DNA of 64,000 nucleotides from Serinus canaria (lineage: Eukaryota; Chordata; Aves; Passeriformes; Fringillidae): assembly GCF_022539315.1 (NCBI RefSeq), contig NC_066317.1:53238435-53302434 (forward strand), in the 5' to 3' direction. The position numbers and the translations under genes are program-made. The notes beneath the pieces were generated by a model, which was not told where the DNA came from, made no database searches, and saw only the letters and a program-made list of their open reading frames with translations. Positions 35,501 through 46,899 of this stretch are shown here, in pieces. How positions within the stretch are numbered: the stretch's first letter is position 1; each line of letters opens with the position of its first letter.

Positions 35501-38500
35501 TTGCCTTGGTCACTTTATTCCATTTATGCTGGGCATTTGGGTCATGTGCCATCCCTTGTGATACCAGGTACTTGCATTGCTCCTTGCAGTCTGCCCAAGG
35601 AAAGGGGAAAAGGGAACATGAGCAGCTCCACTGAGACTTCCCACCTTTCAGTCTGAAGGAGCTGCCCAGAAATATGCTGCATCTGGCAACCATAGCTTAA
35701 AGCATGGTGGTGCTAATAATAATATTACTTAAAGTATTTTAAAATACTTTTTTTTTTTGGCCTTAGATTTATTGAAGGAAACAAAATTGAAACCATTTCA
35801 AGAAATGCATTTCGTGGCCTTCGTGACCTGACTCACCTGTAAGTTATTTAACACTCGACAGAGTAATTTCTACTTGGGAAAACTCTCCTGGGAGACCACT
35901 GGTTTTCCTGCTACACAGAAAGCTTCTCTTCCCTCTGTGTCAGCTTCCTTCTGCTGTCAACAACATGCTTTCCATAAATTAACAACCAGCCTTAGAGCAA
36001 TTCTTGCCTGGGCAGCACTGCCACATGTTGGGCTGCCTGTGAGCAGGCACAGCTGGGTCTGGGATGCCCCTGGTACCCCCAGTGCTGCACTGGTACCACC
36101 AGCACCACCACACTGCCTACTCATGATTAACATTCCTGCTTCTTTCCAGTGTGCTCTCTGATTGTTCTGTGGGCTACATTTGCACCTGGGCAAAAAAAAA
36201 AAGCTTTAAATATTTTACTTTCATGTGAACTTCAAGCAATCTCCATTCTTGAATGAGAATAATTAATGGCTGTTCCTGGTAACAGATTCTAACAGTGCCA
36301 GTGGCTGGACAGTACCGGATAATTAACAACCTGTAAGTGAGCTCAGACTTGGTGAGAATTGCAAGGTAAGAGACACAATGATACTAACCTCTAATTTTCT
36401 TTTCTAGTTCGTTGGCAAATAACCATCTCAAAGCTTTGCCAAGGGATGTCTTCAGCGATTTAGATTCTTTAATTGAACTGTAAGTAATGAGAATCTTTCT
36501 ACTGCTTCTGTCACTCTTGCTCTCAGTTTTAGGTTCTGGGTGTGTGGTGCTGGTATCCAAACAGAAAAAAAAAAGAAGTATTTTTTTGTTCTAGCTGTTT
36601 TTCATTGTATAATTGTTTGCTTGATAGACTCTTCTAAAGTAACTGCTATTTCTTAAATCACTGTTGCTTCTCGTGATGCTGTATGTAGCTTGTGTTACTG
36701 TACTTCTTTCTGATGTCTTATAAATTGTGGTTTAGAGAAAGGGAGACAATGAATTTTAAAATTACAGTTTCTCTGAACATATTTCCCTATTACTGTTACA
36801 TATTCTCTGAGATTATTTTAGTAGAGGGGATTAGTTAAAACAAAAAAAAAAAAGCTTTTTTTCTTTGTTTCTGTGCAGTTGTAGCACCTTGCTGACATTC
36901 TGTAAGCATTTCCCTGTGTAACTAGGATTCCCCTATTTTTGGCCTGGCTCTTTCAAGCAGCAAAGTAAAATCATAAGCCACAGAAATTGCCAAAGGATCA
37001 AAGAACAAGCACAGTGCTGAAATTGCACATACTTGAGAGCAGGAAGAAGATAAATTGACTCTACCTCAGCAGCGACTCAAAAAATACAAGTCTTCCATCT
37101 GTATTTTACATCTGTAAGGCTGCTCTGCCAACCAGCAGCACTGGAAGAGTTTAGTGCAGGAATGGGAATTCTCTCTGTCACTGGTAAATGGTGCAAAGGA
37201 GGCCTGCAGCAGACAACCTGAATGTCAGGATGTATTACATTACAGTCCTCATCCTATGAAAGCTTACCAAAAAAGTAACTTTACACATGAATCACACAGT
37301 GCTCCATTACTATGATTATGAATGACCATAGAATGCAATGGTTTTTCAAAAAACCTACTGAAAGAGACTCATGATAAAGGAGTCCAGATAGAACGTAAGA
37401 AACTTCCCTGTTTTCAGTTCAGAATAATTCAAGGATACTCAGATATTTTGAAATTCAGCATGTCAAGGTGATGACAGTTCTGTAGTACTCAAATTGCTAT
37501 CAACCTTTTCAAATATGTTTATTTCTGTGTGTTTTTTTAGAGATTTAAGGGGAAATAAATTTGAGTGTGACTGCAAAGCCAAGTGGTTGTTTTTGTGGTT
37601 AAAGATGACAAATTCCACTGTTTCTGATGTCCTGTGTATTGGTCCAGCAGAATATCAGGATAAGAAGTTAAATGATGTGACAAGTTTTGATTATGAATGC
37701 ACCACTACAGGTATTCAGAATGTATATTTCTAAGCACACTACAAATGGTTAAATATCAGAAGTTTAGATGATGCCCTTTCGCTTCTATGAGCATGACCTG
37801 GGGGGAGGAAAGGGTTACATACAAAGCACTTCCAAGTACTGGAACAAGTACAAAATGGGAAAATTACATTTAGATGCCAAAGTACGTACTGAGTTTTTAT
37901 TTGGATTAAGTGATAATGGGAGTAGAGCTCTGCCTATTCATGTTCCAAAAGACTTGATTATGACTCAATTTATGGCTTAATTTTCATCACAGAATGCTTT
38001 CTATTATCTGGAATAAAGCCATGTAGTTATGGCAGATGAGCTTCCCAAAATCTCTGTATTTCACAGAAAGCAATGAAAATAAGTTCAAAAATGTGGCTAT
38101 AGCTGTTCTCTTGATTTGACGAATCATTATTTATTAGCATCAAATATGGTGGCAATAGTGCCAGAAGTTCTTCATGGAACTCCATTCAGTTGACGAGAAA
38201 AGTCCAATAACATTCTGACTACTGTCTTGCCTAGGATCTTGATTTTTTTATTTTTTAAGGTAATGTAAAGCATGCTGAAGGGAGCAAAGAGAAACTTGCA
38301 TGTGGTTATGCTTATATTTTATGCCAAAACTGCTGCAGTTACCGATCTTTAAACGTAGTCACATCATATAACTGAAAATATCAGCTGCAGGTATTGTTTT
38401 TCATCTTCTTTGAATAGGATGTCAGCGCTCTGACTTTTTTCTAGACAGTTATATCAAAGGTGTGCAAGTTCTCATCTGTCATCAAGTCAGTCATTATTAT

Positions 38501-41500
38501 TAAAAGACAAGAGAAAAGGTGATTACTAGGAATGGAAAATGAAATTTCAGGAAAAGGTATGAAAGGTGCTTTGATGGCAGTATGTGAAGGAAAAGAGAAT
38601 GAACTCAGAATTCAAAATTATGTCAGAAGAGCAGTAGAGGTAAAGTGCAATAACCTGCTGCATAAAAGGATGTCAAACACAGGAGAGCAATGAAGTTTAG
38701 AACAGCACCAAGGTTACATTCCTATGTCTGCCGAATCACAGAGACACAGCAATGCAAAGTAATCATTGCAACCTGGTTTAAGCCATTGTGTAGCACTAAC
38801 AGTGCATAAGAGAAAGCCTTACCCAGTCCTCAAACCTATCCTGACCTACCAGCCCTCTGTCACTTTTTTGTACCTGGACACTGTAAAGTTGCTGCAGGTG
38901 AAAAAAAGTTGCTCCATTGTCCCTTTGTCTGATGTAAGTGAAATTACCCCAATCATAAATCTAACTCCACGTGCTGCATAGTTTTTGGGAACTGAAGGCA
39001 TTCTATGGGGCAAGGATTGCCCAGCTGAATATTTGCTCAAATGCCCTCAGAGAAGCTCCCACAGCACAGGATGTAGCTGTCATACTCTGTTCTGTCTGAC
39101 CTTGGTGGTCTGTGGTGTCAGGCCACTGCTGTTTTCTCCTTCTCTGCTATTGCCTCCCCCAGATCCAAAGGGAGTGTGAATATGCCCATATTCCTTCCTT
39201 GAGGATAGATTAGTCACAGGCTTAGAATACAGACTGTAGGTGTATTCTCCTTTCCCAGTCAGTGGTGAGCAGGGCTCTGCAAAACTCTTTCATTCATGTT
39301 AGTCTTTAGTACAGTATTTCCCTCCTTTACCAGCTGGGATCAGACTTTCCATCGTTTCTGGTCTCCAGTACTCTGTGTCGAGCATGACTGGATGCAGGAT
39401 GGAGTAACAAAGCTTGGTAAAATGTGTGTCTTGTTGGCCCAGTCAGCTCATTGCATCAGCTGAACTGCTACAATAATAACAGGAGAGATGGAAAGAGGTG
39501 CTGCCAAATTTAAAATAAAAAGGCGAAGAACAAAATGGTCCTGTTGCTTCTTCACAGAGAAAGTGATTGACAGTATTGGTGACCTGCATTTTAACTCTTT
39601 TTGTGACTCTTTTTGTCTTTCCATTTCTCAGTGCTTGCATCATGAAAGCAGGTTAAGCCATTTCACTTCATTTCTTGTCTTTCTTCCTCAACAGTGTGTG
39701 CGGGGGCTGTCCTGTGGCTGTGAGCACCACAGGGGAACATGTAACTCACTTTCAGGAGACTGGAAAACAGGCCTTGGGCTCCCACAGCCACTGGAAACAC
39801 TGGAAACAGGCCTTGTGCATGCCTGGGACCTGCTTTGCCCCGACCTGCAGGCAGGGATCATCTCACTGAACTTTGGGAGCTTGTTTTCCCCTTTCTTTAC
39901 CTAGCTGGGATTGTTTGCTGGAGGTGATCTTCTCTTTCCCTACTGTCTGGAAGGGAGGTAGTTTGCAAATTAATAGGGACTGCTCCATTCTTGCTCCTGT
40001 GCTGGGAGAAGGGAAAGGATGGTTAACACTCTCTGCTGGCACACCCAGGTCCTGGGTACCCTCACCTGGAGCAGAAGTGTCCACTGCAGAGAAGAAGGGA
40101 TGTGAGGAGAGTGGGACTGAATGGCAGGACACAGTTTTGGAGCAGCTGCCCAAAAAGACCATCACTTAACATTTTTCCTTAATGTCCTGTAATGTTCCCT
40201 GCACTCTTCTCCTCTTTTGTGCTGGCATCAGTGCTCCTGTATGCTGGCATCAGCCTGAGCAAGGCCTGCCAGAAGGAAAATCATCCCAATAAAAGTGCTG
40301 GGTCCCTCACCTGTGACACCGTGATGCCAGTTCAACCACAGAGAGAGCAGAGGTGGAATAAGTGACTGGAGGACAGGGGGACACCCCCACTCTCAGCCAG
40401 CAGAAAACAGCATGAAAAACACGTGTCTTGAGACAGGGAGAGCAAAGCTGTGTATTGGGTGGGAGGCAGAGAGGGACAGCTCATGCAGCCAGCAGCACAG
40501 GGGGAATGCAGGGGCTGTGTCCTCTGCCCTCTCCCATCCAGGAGATCCAGCTTAAAAGAGAAAGAGACTGGAAAAGGGCTCCTCCCCCAGTCCTGTATTT
40601 ACTGGATTAGAATTTTTTGCAACCCTGATGTGGCAGTAACTTTCACTGTGTAACCCTCTTCTACATTACAGTCTGGTATTCCCAGCTGCTGCTAAAGCCA
40701 CCGTTTATTGCTTTTTACTGATTACAAATGATTTCCCTACCCATTTTCACATACAGACTGGTTTGTTCCAATTCACAGATTCCCCCAAAGCATTTCACAA
40801 CTGTTCAGATTTCAAGAGCTGTCATTTCAGGATTAGTTTTCTGTTTTTTCTTTTTTCCTCAGGATTTAAAAAATATTTTTATTTTGTGTTACTGTATCTT
40901 CTCCTGCTCCATCCTTTTATAACTGGTCAGTTACTTTTACTTTTTGCATACTTCAGTGTCAGTTTTCCCCGGCCTTTTTAGCTTCCCAGTGAGAATGAAG
41001 ATAACTTTCTTGTTTGCCTACCAGCATTTATGAACCAAGCCCAAGCTCTATTTATAATAGTCTCTCGAAGAATGAAGACTGTCATTTCTTTCACAGCTGT
41101 GGAATCTGCTCTGTTTGTTTAATGGTAGTCATCTGTCTTTATTCTCCACAAGCGTAACTTCTCAAGGGCAAGGCTTTCAAGCATGCAGAAACAGAGGGTT
41201 CTTCATTCAGAAGCAATTATTTCATAATGCACCAAAATAAGGGACTTGAGTGAGGACTTAATTACCATTTCACCAAAATCCCTGGATGCTCAGGCCCTTC
41301 CAGCATAGGAGTGCATGGTGAAGGCGTGTAGCAAATTGAGCTAAAAACCAAGCAGTGTGTGGTTCTGCACAGAAATGCCATCATAGGGAAGATGCCTTTC
41401 CTTTTCTACTTATCTGTATCCATACATTACTTCAATGCAAGCCTCCGACCACATTTTAGACCTGAGTGCTTTGTCAGCTCTGCTACACCATTTTTTCCCC

Positions 41501-44500
41501 CCTGATAATAGAGATCTTGCACAGCTGTCTGGTCAAATGTCAAATTCAGACCCAAGTCTCCTCACTTTGCCCCAGCCTGGCTCTGTGGTGACTGCTGACG
41601 TACCCCAGGGTGAATTTTCAAGTTAAGTCTACAAAGGCACTTAATTTTTGAGGAAAAAAGTCTTTAATTCTAGAGTTACACTGCTAATCTTTACAGGTTG
41701 CTCCAATTTCTCAGTCTTACTGTCTGGTGTAAGTTTTCCACTGGATAGTAATTTTCAGGTTGGTTGTATTTTATGCCTAAACTACATTATAATGCCCCAT
41801 AAAACATTATGTTAACTGAGTTTTTGATTACACCATTTTGTCTATGGTCTAGGCAAAATGGGGTTATCCCCAGGCAAACTTCAGATATCATTTCACTTTC
41901 TGCCTGGTTTAGCATAACACAAATTGCTAGTGATTAAATTTGCATGACTTAAGAAGTTATTGGACTTCAGCTGGTAGTTGCTGTCTCTCAGCTTGAATGT
42001 GATTCTAGCAAGGCCATTTCACTTGACGGGAAAGCAACTTCCAGCTGTGGGGAAAGAGACTTCTCTATTTCACTGACAGTAGCCAGCCTGCCTGGAAAAT
42101 CTGAATTATTTCACTATTTTCTTATTTGATCTCCTTGACAAATACATTTTCAGAGGACAGTTCATGATACCTAAAGCAGGAGACACTTTCCCTGTTGGTG
42201 TGTGCCTAGCATGAGTACTGATGCTTCCATGATAGTGTTATACAAAATCCAGAGTATTTGACTCATTTTTCAGTGTACATTATTCTAATCAGTGACCACT
42301 TACTCTGTGTTTCCAGCAAGGATATATCCTAACTGTTGCAAATGTATGTTTCCAGATTTTGTTGTCCACCAGATTTTGCCCTACCAGTCTGTTTCAGTGG
42401 ATACATTCAACTCAAAGAATGATGTGTTTGTAGCTATTGCACAGCCCAGCATGGAGAACTGCATGGTGCTGGAGTGGGATCACATTGAAATGAATTTCAG
42501 GAGTTACGACAATATCACAGGTATATGAACACTGGGATTCCACTCACTGATGAACTGGATAAGATTTGTAGATGGGATCAGTTTATTGGGTTTTGTCCTG
42601 AATCTCTGTTGAATTTGGCTGGTTGAAGTGAGTGATGTTTGGACATGAGTGACTGCATGGAGTAATGCACCTTGTTAATAGATGCACATTTAACCTTACC
42701 GTGCCACACAAACTAGGCTTTTTTTGTCCAGTCTTGTAAATTTTCCTGAAGGCACAAACACTTGCCATGAGTGTCACACCACGGCTCAGCTCAGCATTCA
42801 CTGCCTCAATCACACAGCAAGTTAAAGCAGAAGCTGAAGGAGCACTTGATCTTGCCAAAGTGCCTGCAAAACAAAATATAAAAAGAATCTATTGCATGTA
42901 GGAGGAAACTGGTCTGAAGGATGCTTGTAGGGTGAGCTGACCAGGAAGACAGCTGAAAATGACAGAAATATTTAAACTGGGATTGTTACCTAAAGAGATG
43001 TGCTGTAAAACTTAAGCATTTACTTTCAATTTACAAATATGCTCAATTAACATCTTGGCCAGATTACTGATCAAACAAAAAGCCTGTGTGGATGCCAGGT
43101 AACATTCTAATGCTGATTTTCTAACAACTGTTCTGTCCTTAACCAACACTTGTGGTGCTCAGTCACACCACGACAGCAGAGACAGAGTCTTCAAAGCTGT
43201 TATCTGCTGCCTGATTTCCCAGATACTCCCAGCCAGAGGTTTTGAATACTCAGGAGCTAAATTATCAAAGGAGCATCTTTCCCTCCTGTCCTTGTTGTGT
43301 GTGATTGATTATTTTTTACCTTATATTTTGGGAGACATAGAGCATGCTGCGTCCTCCTCTGGTGTGGAATTCTTCAAAGGCAGCAAGCACTTACCTCCTC
43401 AGATCAGCTCTGTGCGTCACTAACAAAATCTTACAAGAAGCAACCCCTCTGTCAGGAAATTTTGGAAATGAAAAATGTTGCTTTTTTAGGTTTCATTGCG
43501 TTTTGGTAGATTAGGATAAAATATGTACATGGGATGTAAACTGAGAAGTCAACAGCTCAGAGAGAGCTAGCTGAGCCCTAGGAAAACTCCGGAAATGAAA
43601 TCGAGAGTTTGACTCATTTGCAAAAATAGCAAACACTAGATATACACTTCCAGGTGTATTTCAACTTCCTCTGAATGATTTGGAGACACTTCTGCAAGGG
43701 ACTTGTGTCCTAGCTCACACCCAGAGCTTGCTCCTGCAAGGTCTGAGCTTGAGCTCTGGACTCTGAAATGTACATGAGCCTGATTTTTGCCAGGGGACAC
43801 AGGCACATAAAGAGCCTCCTGCAGAGCCTGAAGAGTGTTTTGTAGAGCTCTGGAGCCAGCTCCACAGAGAATTTCACTACTTACCATATGCTTGGCATTT
43901 GGATATCTAAATTTAGCTCTTTACGACATGGGCTCATGGAGCTGAGCTAGTTGTCAAGGTTGCCTTTACAGTGAACATGAAGAGAAAAGCATTGCTGTCC
44001 TCTGCAGAAGGAGACAGGTGAAAGCTCTTCTAGAGTTTGTCTTTTGAGTGAGTTAGATCAGAAGGAGCCTGGATGATCAGCTTGACCATTCATGCCTGTG
44101 CTGCAGATCCCTTGCTGTACTTGAGGTGAAGGTACTCCCAGCTCTCCCACACTGCGAGGGTGGCAGATCATCCCAGGCCAGCTCTGAAAGCCACAGGTAG
44201 GGGACCAGCACAGGAGCCAGGGTAAATCTCCTGTAGTGACTGACCAAGGATGCATTGGGGAGCTTGTGCAGCTACAGTTCTACTTAAACTGTGTGCTTCA
44301 CAGAGGAAATCCTCTGTGAATTCCTCTCTGCTTCCAACAACAACTATCGTAATAGTCTCACTGTTACTTTTTTGAGGTGGTTCTTGTTTAGTGTAACTTG
44401 ACATTCTCATTCAGACCATAACCTGATCTGATCTATCTGACAACTGCAATATTGCTAAATATTTCTAGTTTAACAAAATCTCAAGAATACCTAACACAAA

Positions 44501-45868
44501 CAACAGAGTTAGATTTATCTTTTTCATCCTGCTGTCAGGTGATATATCCACAAGGTGCATCAATATTTCTATGTACAGTAGCAAAGAGCTGACTCTAACC
44601 CTTCTGGAGCAAGAAAAATATACTATTTCATTCTTCTAGTTAAGATAGAAAGATAAGAATAAGAGAATTTCAGATAGCTGATGAATGGCAAGGTAAAAAC
44701 TCTTGTCATTTTCAAATAATAAAATTTAGCTTAAATAATTGTTTTGGATACTAGGGACCATATGTTTGAACAGACAGAGAAATAAAAAGTATTTTGCATA
44801 AAAAGGAATCAGCATTTTATGGTGCATCATACTTGCACACATTGCAGGGTCGGACAAGTCATCTCTCCAGTTAATGGGAAGCAAAAAGCTTGAAAAGTTG
44901 CTCTGATGGCATGTAGCAGAAAACAAAATCATGAGATGTGTAGGTATAAAAAAAGCAGAGGGGTGATTTGGTAATAATGTCTGTGGTGTAAAGCATGGTT
45001 TCTGCTGAGCTAATATGTGTGTTGTTCTGTTTTCTTTCTTTGGGCAATAGGTCAGTCTATAGTGGGATGTAAAGCCATTCTTGTTGGTGACCAAGTCTTT
45101 GTGGTGGTGGCACAGCTCTTTGGTGGCTCACACATTTACAAGTTTGATGAAAGCTGGACGAAGTTTGTCAAATTCCAGGATATTGAAGTATCTCGCATTT
45201 CCAAGCCAAATGATATAGAGCTTTTTGAAATAGACAGCGAAATGTTTTTTGTCATAGCAGATAGCTCTAAAGCAGGTTTGTCAACAGTGTATAAGTGGAA
45301 TAACAAAGGATTTTATTCCTATCAGTCTCTTCACGAGTGGTTCAGGGACACTGATGCTGAGTTTCTCGATATAGATGGAAAATCACATTTAATCCTCTCC
45401 AGCCGTTCCCAGGTGCCCATTATACTCCAGTGGAACAAAGCCTCCAAAAAGTTTGTCCCACACAGTGAAATCCCCAACATGGAAGATGTCTTGGCTGTGA
45501 AGAGTTTCAGGATACAAGATGACCTTTACATCACACTCACGAGATTCATTGGTGACTCCAGAGTTATGAAATGGAATAGCAAACAGTTTGTGGAGATACA
45601 GGCTCTTCCGTCCCGAGGAGCCATGACCCTGCAGCCTTTCTCCTTCAAGAACAATTATTACCTAGCCTTGGGAAGTGACTACACCTTCTCCCAGATTTAC
45701 CAGTGGGATGGTGAAAAGAAGATATTCAGATTATTTAAAGAAATCTACGTGCAAGCACCACGGTCTTTCACAGCTGTGTCAACAGATCGAAGAGATTTTT
45801 TCTTTGCCTCTAGTTTTAAAGGAAACACTCAAATATTTGAACATATCATCATTGACTTGAGTTTATGA
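29348..45868 (+). CDS. LGI2: LGI2, leucine-rich repeat LGI family member 2 (complete, 8 coding exons, 543 aa)
   Basis: Exons are 29348-29538, 29623-29694, 32537-32608, 35767-35838, 36408-36479, 37541-37710, 42356-42520 and 45051-45868, all with GT/AG borders. The joined CDS is 1632 nt, matching the roughly 545 aa of mammalian LGI2. Domains: signal peptide (about 1-28); LRRNT with Cys34, 38, 40 and 47; LRRs at about 64-160; LRRCT with Cys169, 171, 192 and 213; then seven EPTP repeats (about 218-543), a beta-propeller. N-glycosylation sequons are at N68, N184 and N269. LGI proteins are secreted by neurons and bind ADAM22-family receptors at synapses and axons; LGI2 loss causes juvenile epilepsy in dogs (established knowledge). 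The ATG has a strong context (G at -3 and +4), and no in-frame ATG precedes it after the nearest stop. Segments such as [20 protein letters not shown] and FRSYDNITG identify LGI2 over LGI1, 3 and 4, by memory of the family. Confidence 0.96.
29539..29622 (+). other. LGI2: LGI2 intron 1 (84 bp)
   Basis: An unusually small GC-rich intron, GTGAGT to TTTTTCCAG, inside the CpG island. Confidence 0.93.
29623..29694 (+). CDS. LGI2: LGI2 coding exon 2 (72 bp): first LRR
   Basis: The acceptor is TTTTTCCAG and the donor GTAAGT at 29695. It encodes about residues 64-87, starting [11 protein letters not shown], and includes sequon N68-G-T. Confidence 0.95.
29695..32536 (+). other. LGI2: LGI2 intron 2 (2842 bp)
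   Basis: Contains a T20 run at 29978-29997. No transposable element or additional exon was recognised. Open frames at 31731-32228 on both strands look random. Confidence 0.88.
32537..32608 (+). CDS. LGI2: LGI2 coding exon 3 (72 bp): LRR
   Basis: The acceptor is CATTTTCAG and the donor GTAAGT at 32609. It encodes about residues 88-111, [18 protein letters not shown] and following. Confidence 0.95.
33242..33276. repeat. 14-bp perfect inverted repeat, 7-nt loop, in LGI2 intron 3
   Basis: GTTCAAACTTTTTT at 33242-33255 is the exact reverse complement of 33263-33276. Confidence 0.95.
34252..34295. repeat. direct duplication of an 18-bp word, period 26
   Basis: GATCTCCAGCTGTGTCCT occurs at 34252-34269 and again at 34278-34295. 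Confidence 0.9.
35767..35838 (+). CDS. LGI2: LGI2 coding exon 4 (72 bp): LRR
   Basis: A T-rich tract and CCTTAG acceptor, with donor GTAAGT at 35839. It encodes about residues 112-135, [18 protein letters not shown] and following. Same length and phase as its neighbours. Confidence 0.95.
35839..36407 (+). other. LGI2: LGI2 intron 4 (569 bp)
   Basis: GTAAGT to TTCTAG. Nothing else was recognised. Confidence 0.92.
36408..36479 (+). CDS. LGI2: LGI2 coding exon 5 (72 bp): LRR
   Basis: The acceptor is TTTTCTAG and the donor GTAAGT at 36480. It encodes about residues 136-159, [18 protein letters not shown] and following. Confidence 0.95.
36480..37540 (+). other. LGI2: LGI2 intron 5 (1061 bp)
   Basis: GTAAGT to TTTTTTTAG. 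Nothing else was recognised apart from short A runs. Confidence 0.92.
37541..37710 (+). CDS. LGI2: LGI2 coding exon 6 (170 bp): end of LRRs and LRRCT
   Basis: The acceptor is GTTTTTTTAG and the donor GTATTC at 37711. It encodes residues 160-216, with LRRCT cysteines 169, 171, 192 and 213 and sequon N184. The exon ends one base into the next codon. Confidence 0.95.
37711..42355 (+). other. LGI2: LGI2 intron 6 (4645 bp)
   Basis: The longest intron. A 12-bp direct repeat TGCTGGCATCAG (40220-40231 and 40242-40253) is followed by its partial inverse GATGCCAG near 40323-40330, next to an AATAAAAG word. No exon or full transposable element was recognised. Confidence 0.88.
42356..42520 (+). CDS. LGI2: LGI2 coding exon 7 (165 bp): first EPTP repeat region
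   Basis: The acceptor is ATGTTTCCAG and the donor GTATATG at 42521. It encodes residues 217-271, [20 protein letters not shown] through [16 protein letters not shown] to NIT, including sequon N269. The intron breaks a Gly codon. Confidence 0.95.
42521..45050 (+). other. LGI2: LGI2 intron 7 (2530 bp)
   Basis: GTATATG to GGCAATAG. No exon, repeat family or RNA gene was recognised. Confidence 0.9.
45051..45868 (+). CDS. LGI2: LGI2 coding exon 8 (818 bp): remaining EPTP repeats and stop
   Basis: The acceptor is TTTGGGCAATAG ending at 45050, with a T-rich tract before it. The open frame of 272 codons ends with TGA at 45866-45868. It holds most of the EPTP propeller, with repeated W-x3-x-F type strands (for example [15 protein letters not shown] and FSQIYQWD), and ends in IIIDLSL. 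There are no disruptions. Confidence 0.97.
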
Positions 45869-46475
45869 AAAGCTGCTAGAGTGAAATTTATGTAGAATGA
45901 CATTTATACACAAGCAAAACAAAGAGAGACCTTTCCAAAAACAGGGTGCACCTATGGAGTATGATGACATTTTCTGAACTTTTCAAACTCGCATATTAAT
46001 CAGGGACTGCATTTACTTGGTTATTGCATGACATGTCCATTTTATCCTTTTTCAAAGACACTTTGCAATCTGCAGTCATTCAAAGAGGAGTGCAGTGCAT
46101 TAGAATTAATGTTGACATCTAAGAAAATGATCTAAATTTAATCTAGAAAACTCCCTTGAGTTGAGCACCTCATAAAGAAAGTGAAGGCTGAGCCATACAA
46201 AGCATAAAAATGATCTTGACTCCTAAAGTAACATTTTAGTAGTGTAAGTTTTAATATTAGAGCCTGTTCTTCATGGTTGCAGATGAATTGTAAAAGCAAA
46301 CAGGAACATTCCAGAATACACTGAACTCTCTCTTCAAAATCTTTCTTTCTGGTTCACAGTAAATTGAAGACATCATTATAAGTCATTGCAGACTGAAGGG
46401 AGAGTCAAAATCTGTTGCCGTTTTTCTACCATTATTCACTTTTTTCAGCAATAAATTGTGCATAACACGTAGCCC
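45869..46475 (+). other. LGI2: LGI2 3' untranslated region (minimum extent)
   Basis: AT-rich sequence after the TGA up to the first good poly(A) signal. A longer 3'UTR, to about 46880 or beyond, is possible. Confidence 0.55.
46450..46455 (+). terminator. candidate polyadenylation signal of LGI2 (AATAAA)
   Basis: AATAAA followed by TTGTGCAT, 582 bp after the stop codon. First canonical hexamer in the 3' flank. Confidence 0.5.
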
Positions 46476-46852
46476 AGCCCACAGGAAATGGGTAGCTAGG
46501 AAGAGTGTGTCTCTTTAGGGCTGTGAGATCTTAACAAGTTGATACAGACAGAAACTACCAGAGGCCTGCATAATGCCATGAACAAATCAACTACAAGTAG
46601 CTCCCACTCTCTGTTTTCATAGCTATTCCAGGTATCCATTCCATTTTGCCCCAATTCTTACTTTTCCTGATGATTCCCAGTAGATTCTGGGTGTTTAACA
46701 TGTTATTCTGTTGTGCACTCTCCTTCCAGAAGGCAGGGCTTAAGCTTTGCCTGAAACACATATTGACATTGATGCACTCCATGTTGTAGCCGCTCTGTAC
46801 TCAATGAGGTGATTTATTGTCAAGTGTTTCCCCCACAGCACAGCTCATTAGC

Positions 46853-46858
46853 AATAAA
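46853..46858 (+). terminator. alternative distal polyadenylation signal of LGI2 (AATAAA)
   Basis: Second canonical hexamer, about 985 bp after the stop. It could end a longer transcript form. Confidence 0.3.
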
Positions 46859-46899
46859 TTCAGGTTTAGGACAGCAAAGTTGTATTTGGGAAATGCTCC

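Larger units (their letters stand above)
32609..35766 (+). other. LGI2: LGI2 intron 3 (3158 bp)
   Basis: Contains an AT-rich block (about 33088-33166), a 14-bp perfect inverted repeat (33242-33276) and a 26-bp-period duplication (34252-34295). No exon was seen. Confidence 0.88.

Noticed and set aside
37768..37980. 70-codon open frame just after LGI2 exon 6
   Set aside because: Separated from exon 6 by a stop, intronic, and not part of any LGI protein I know.
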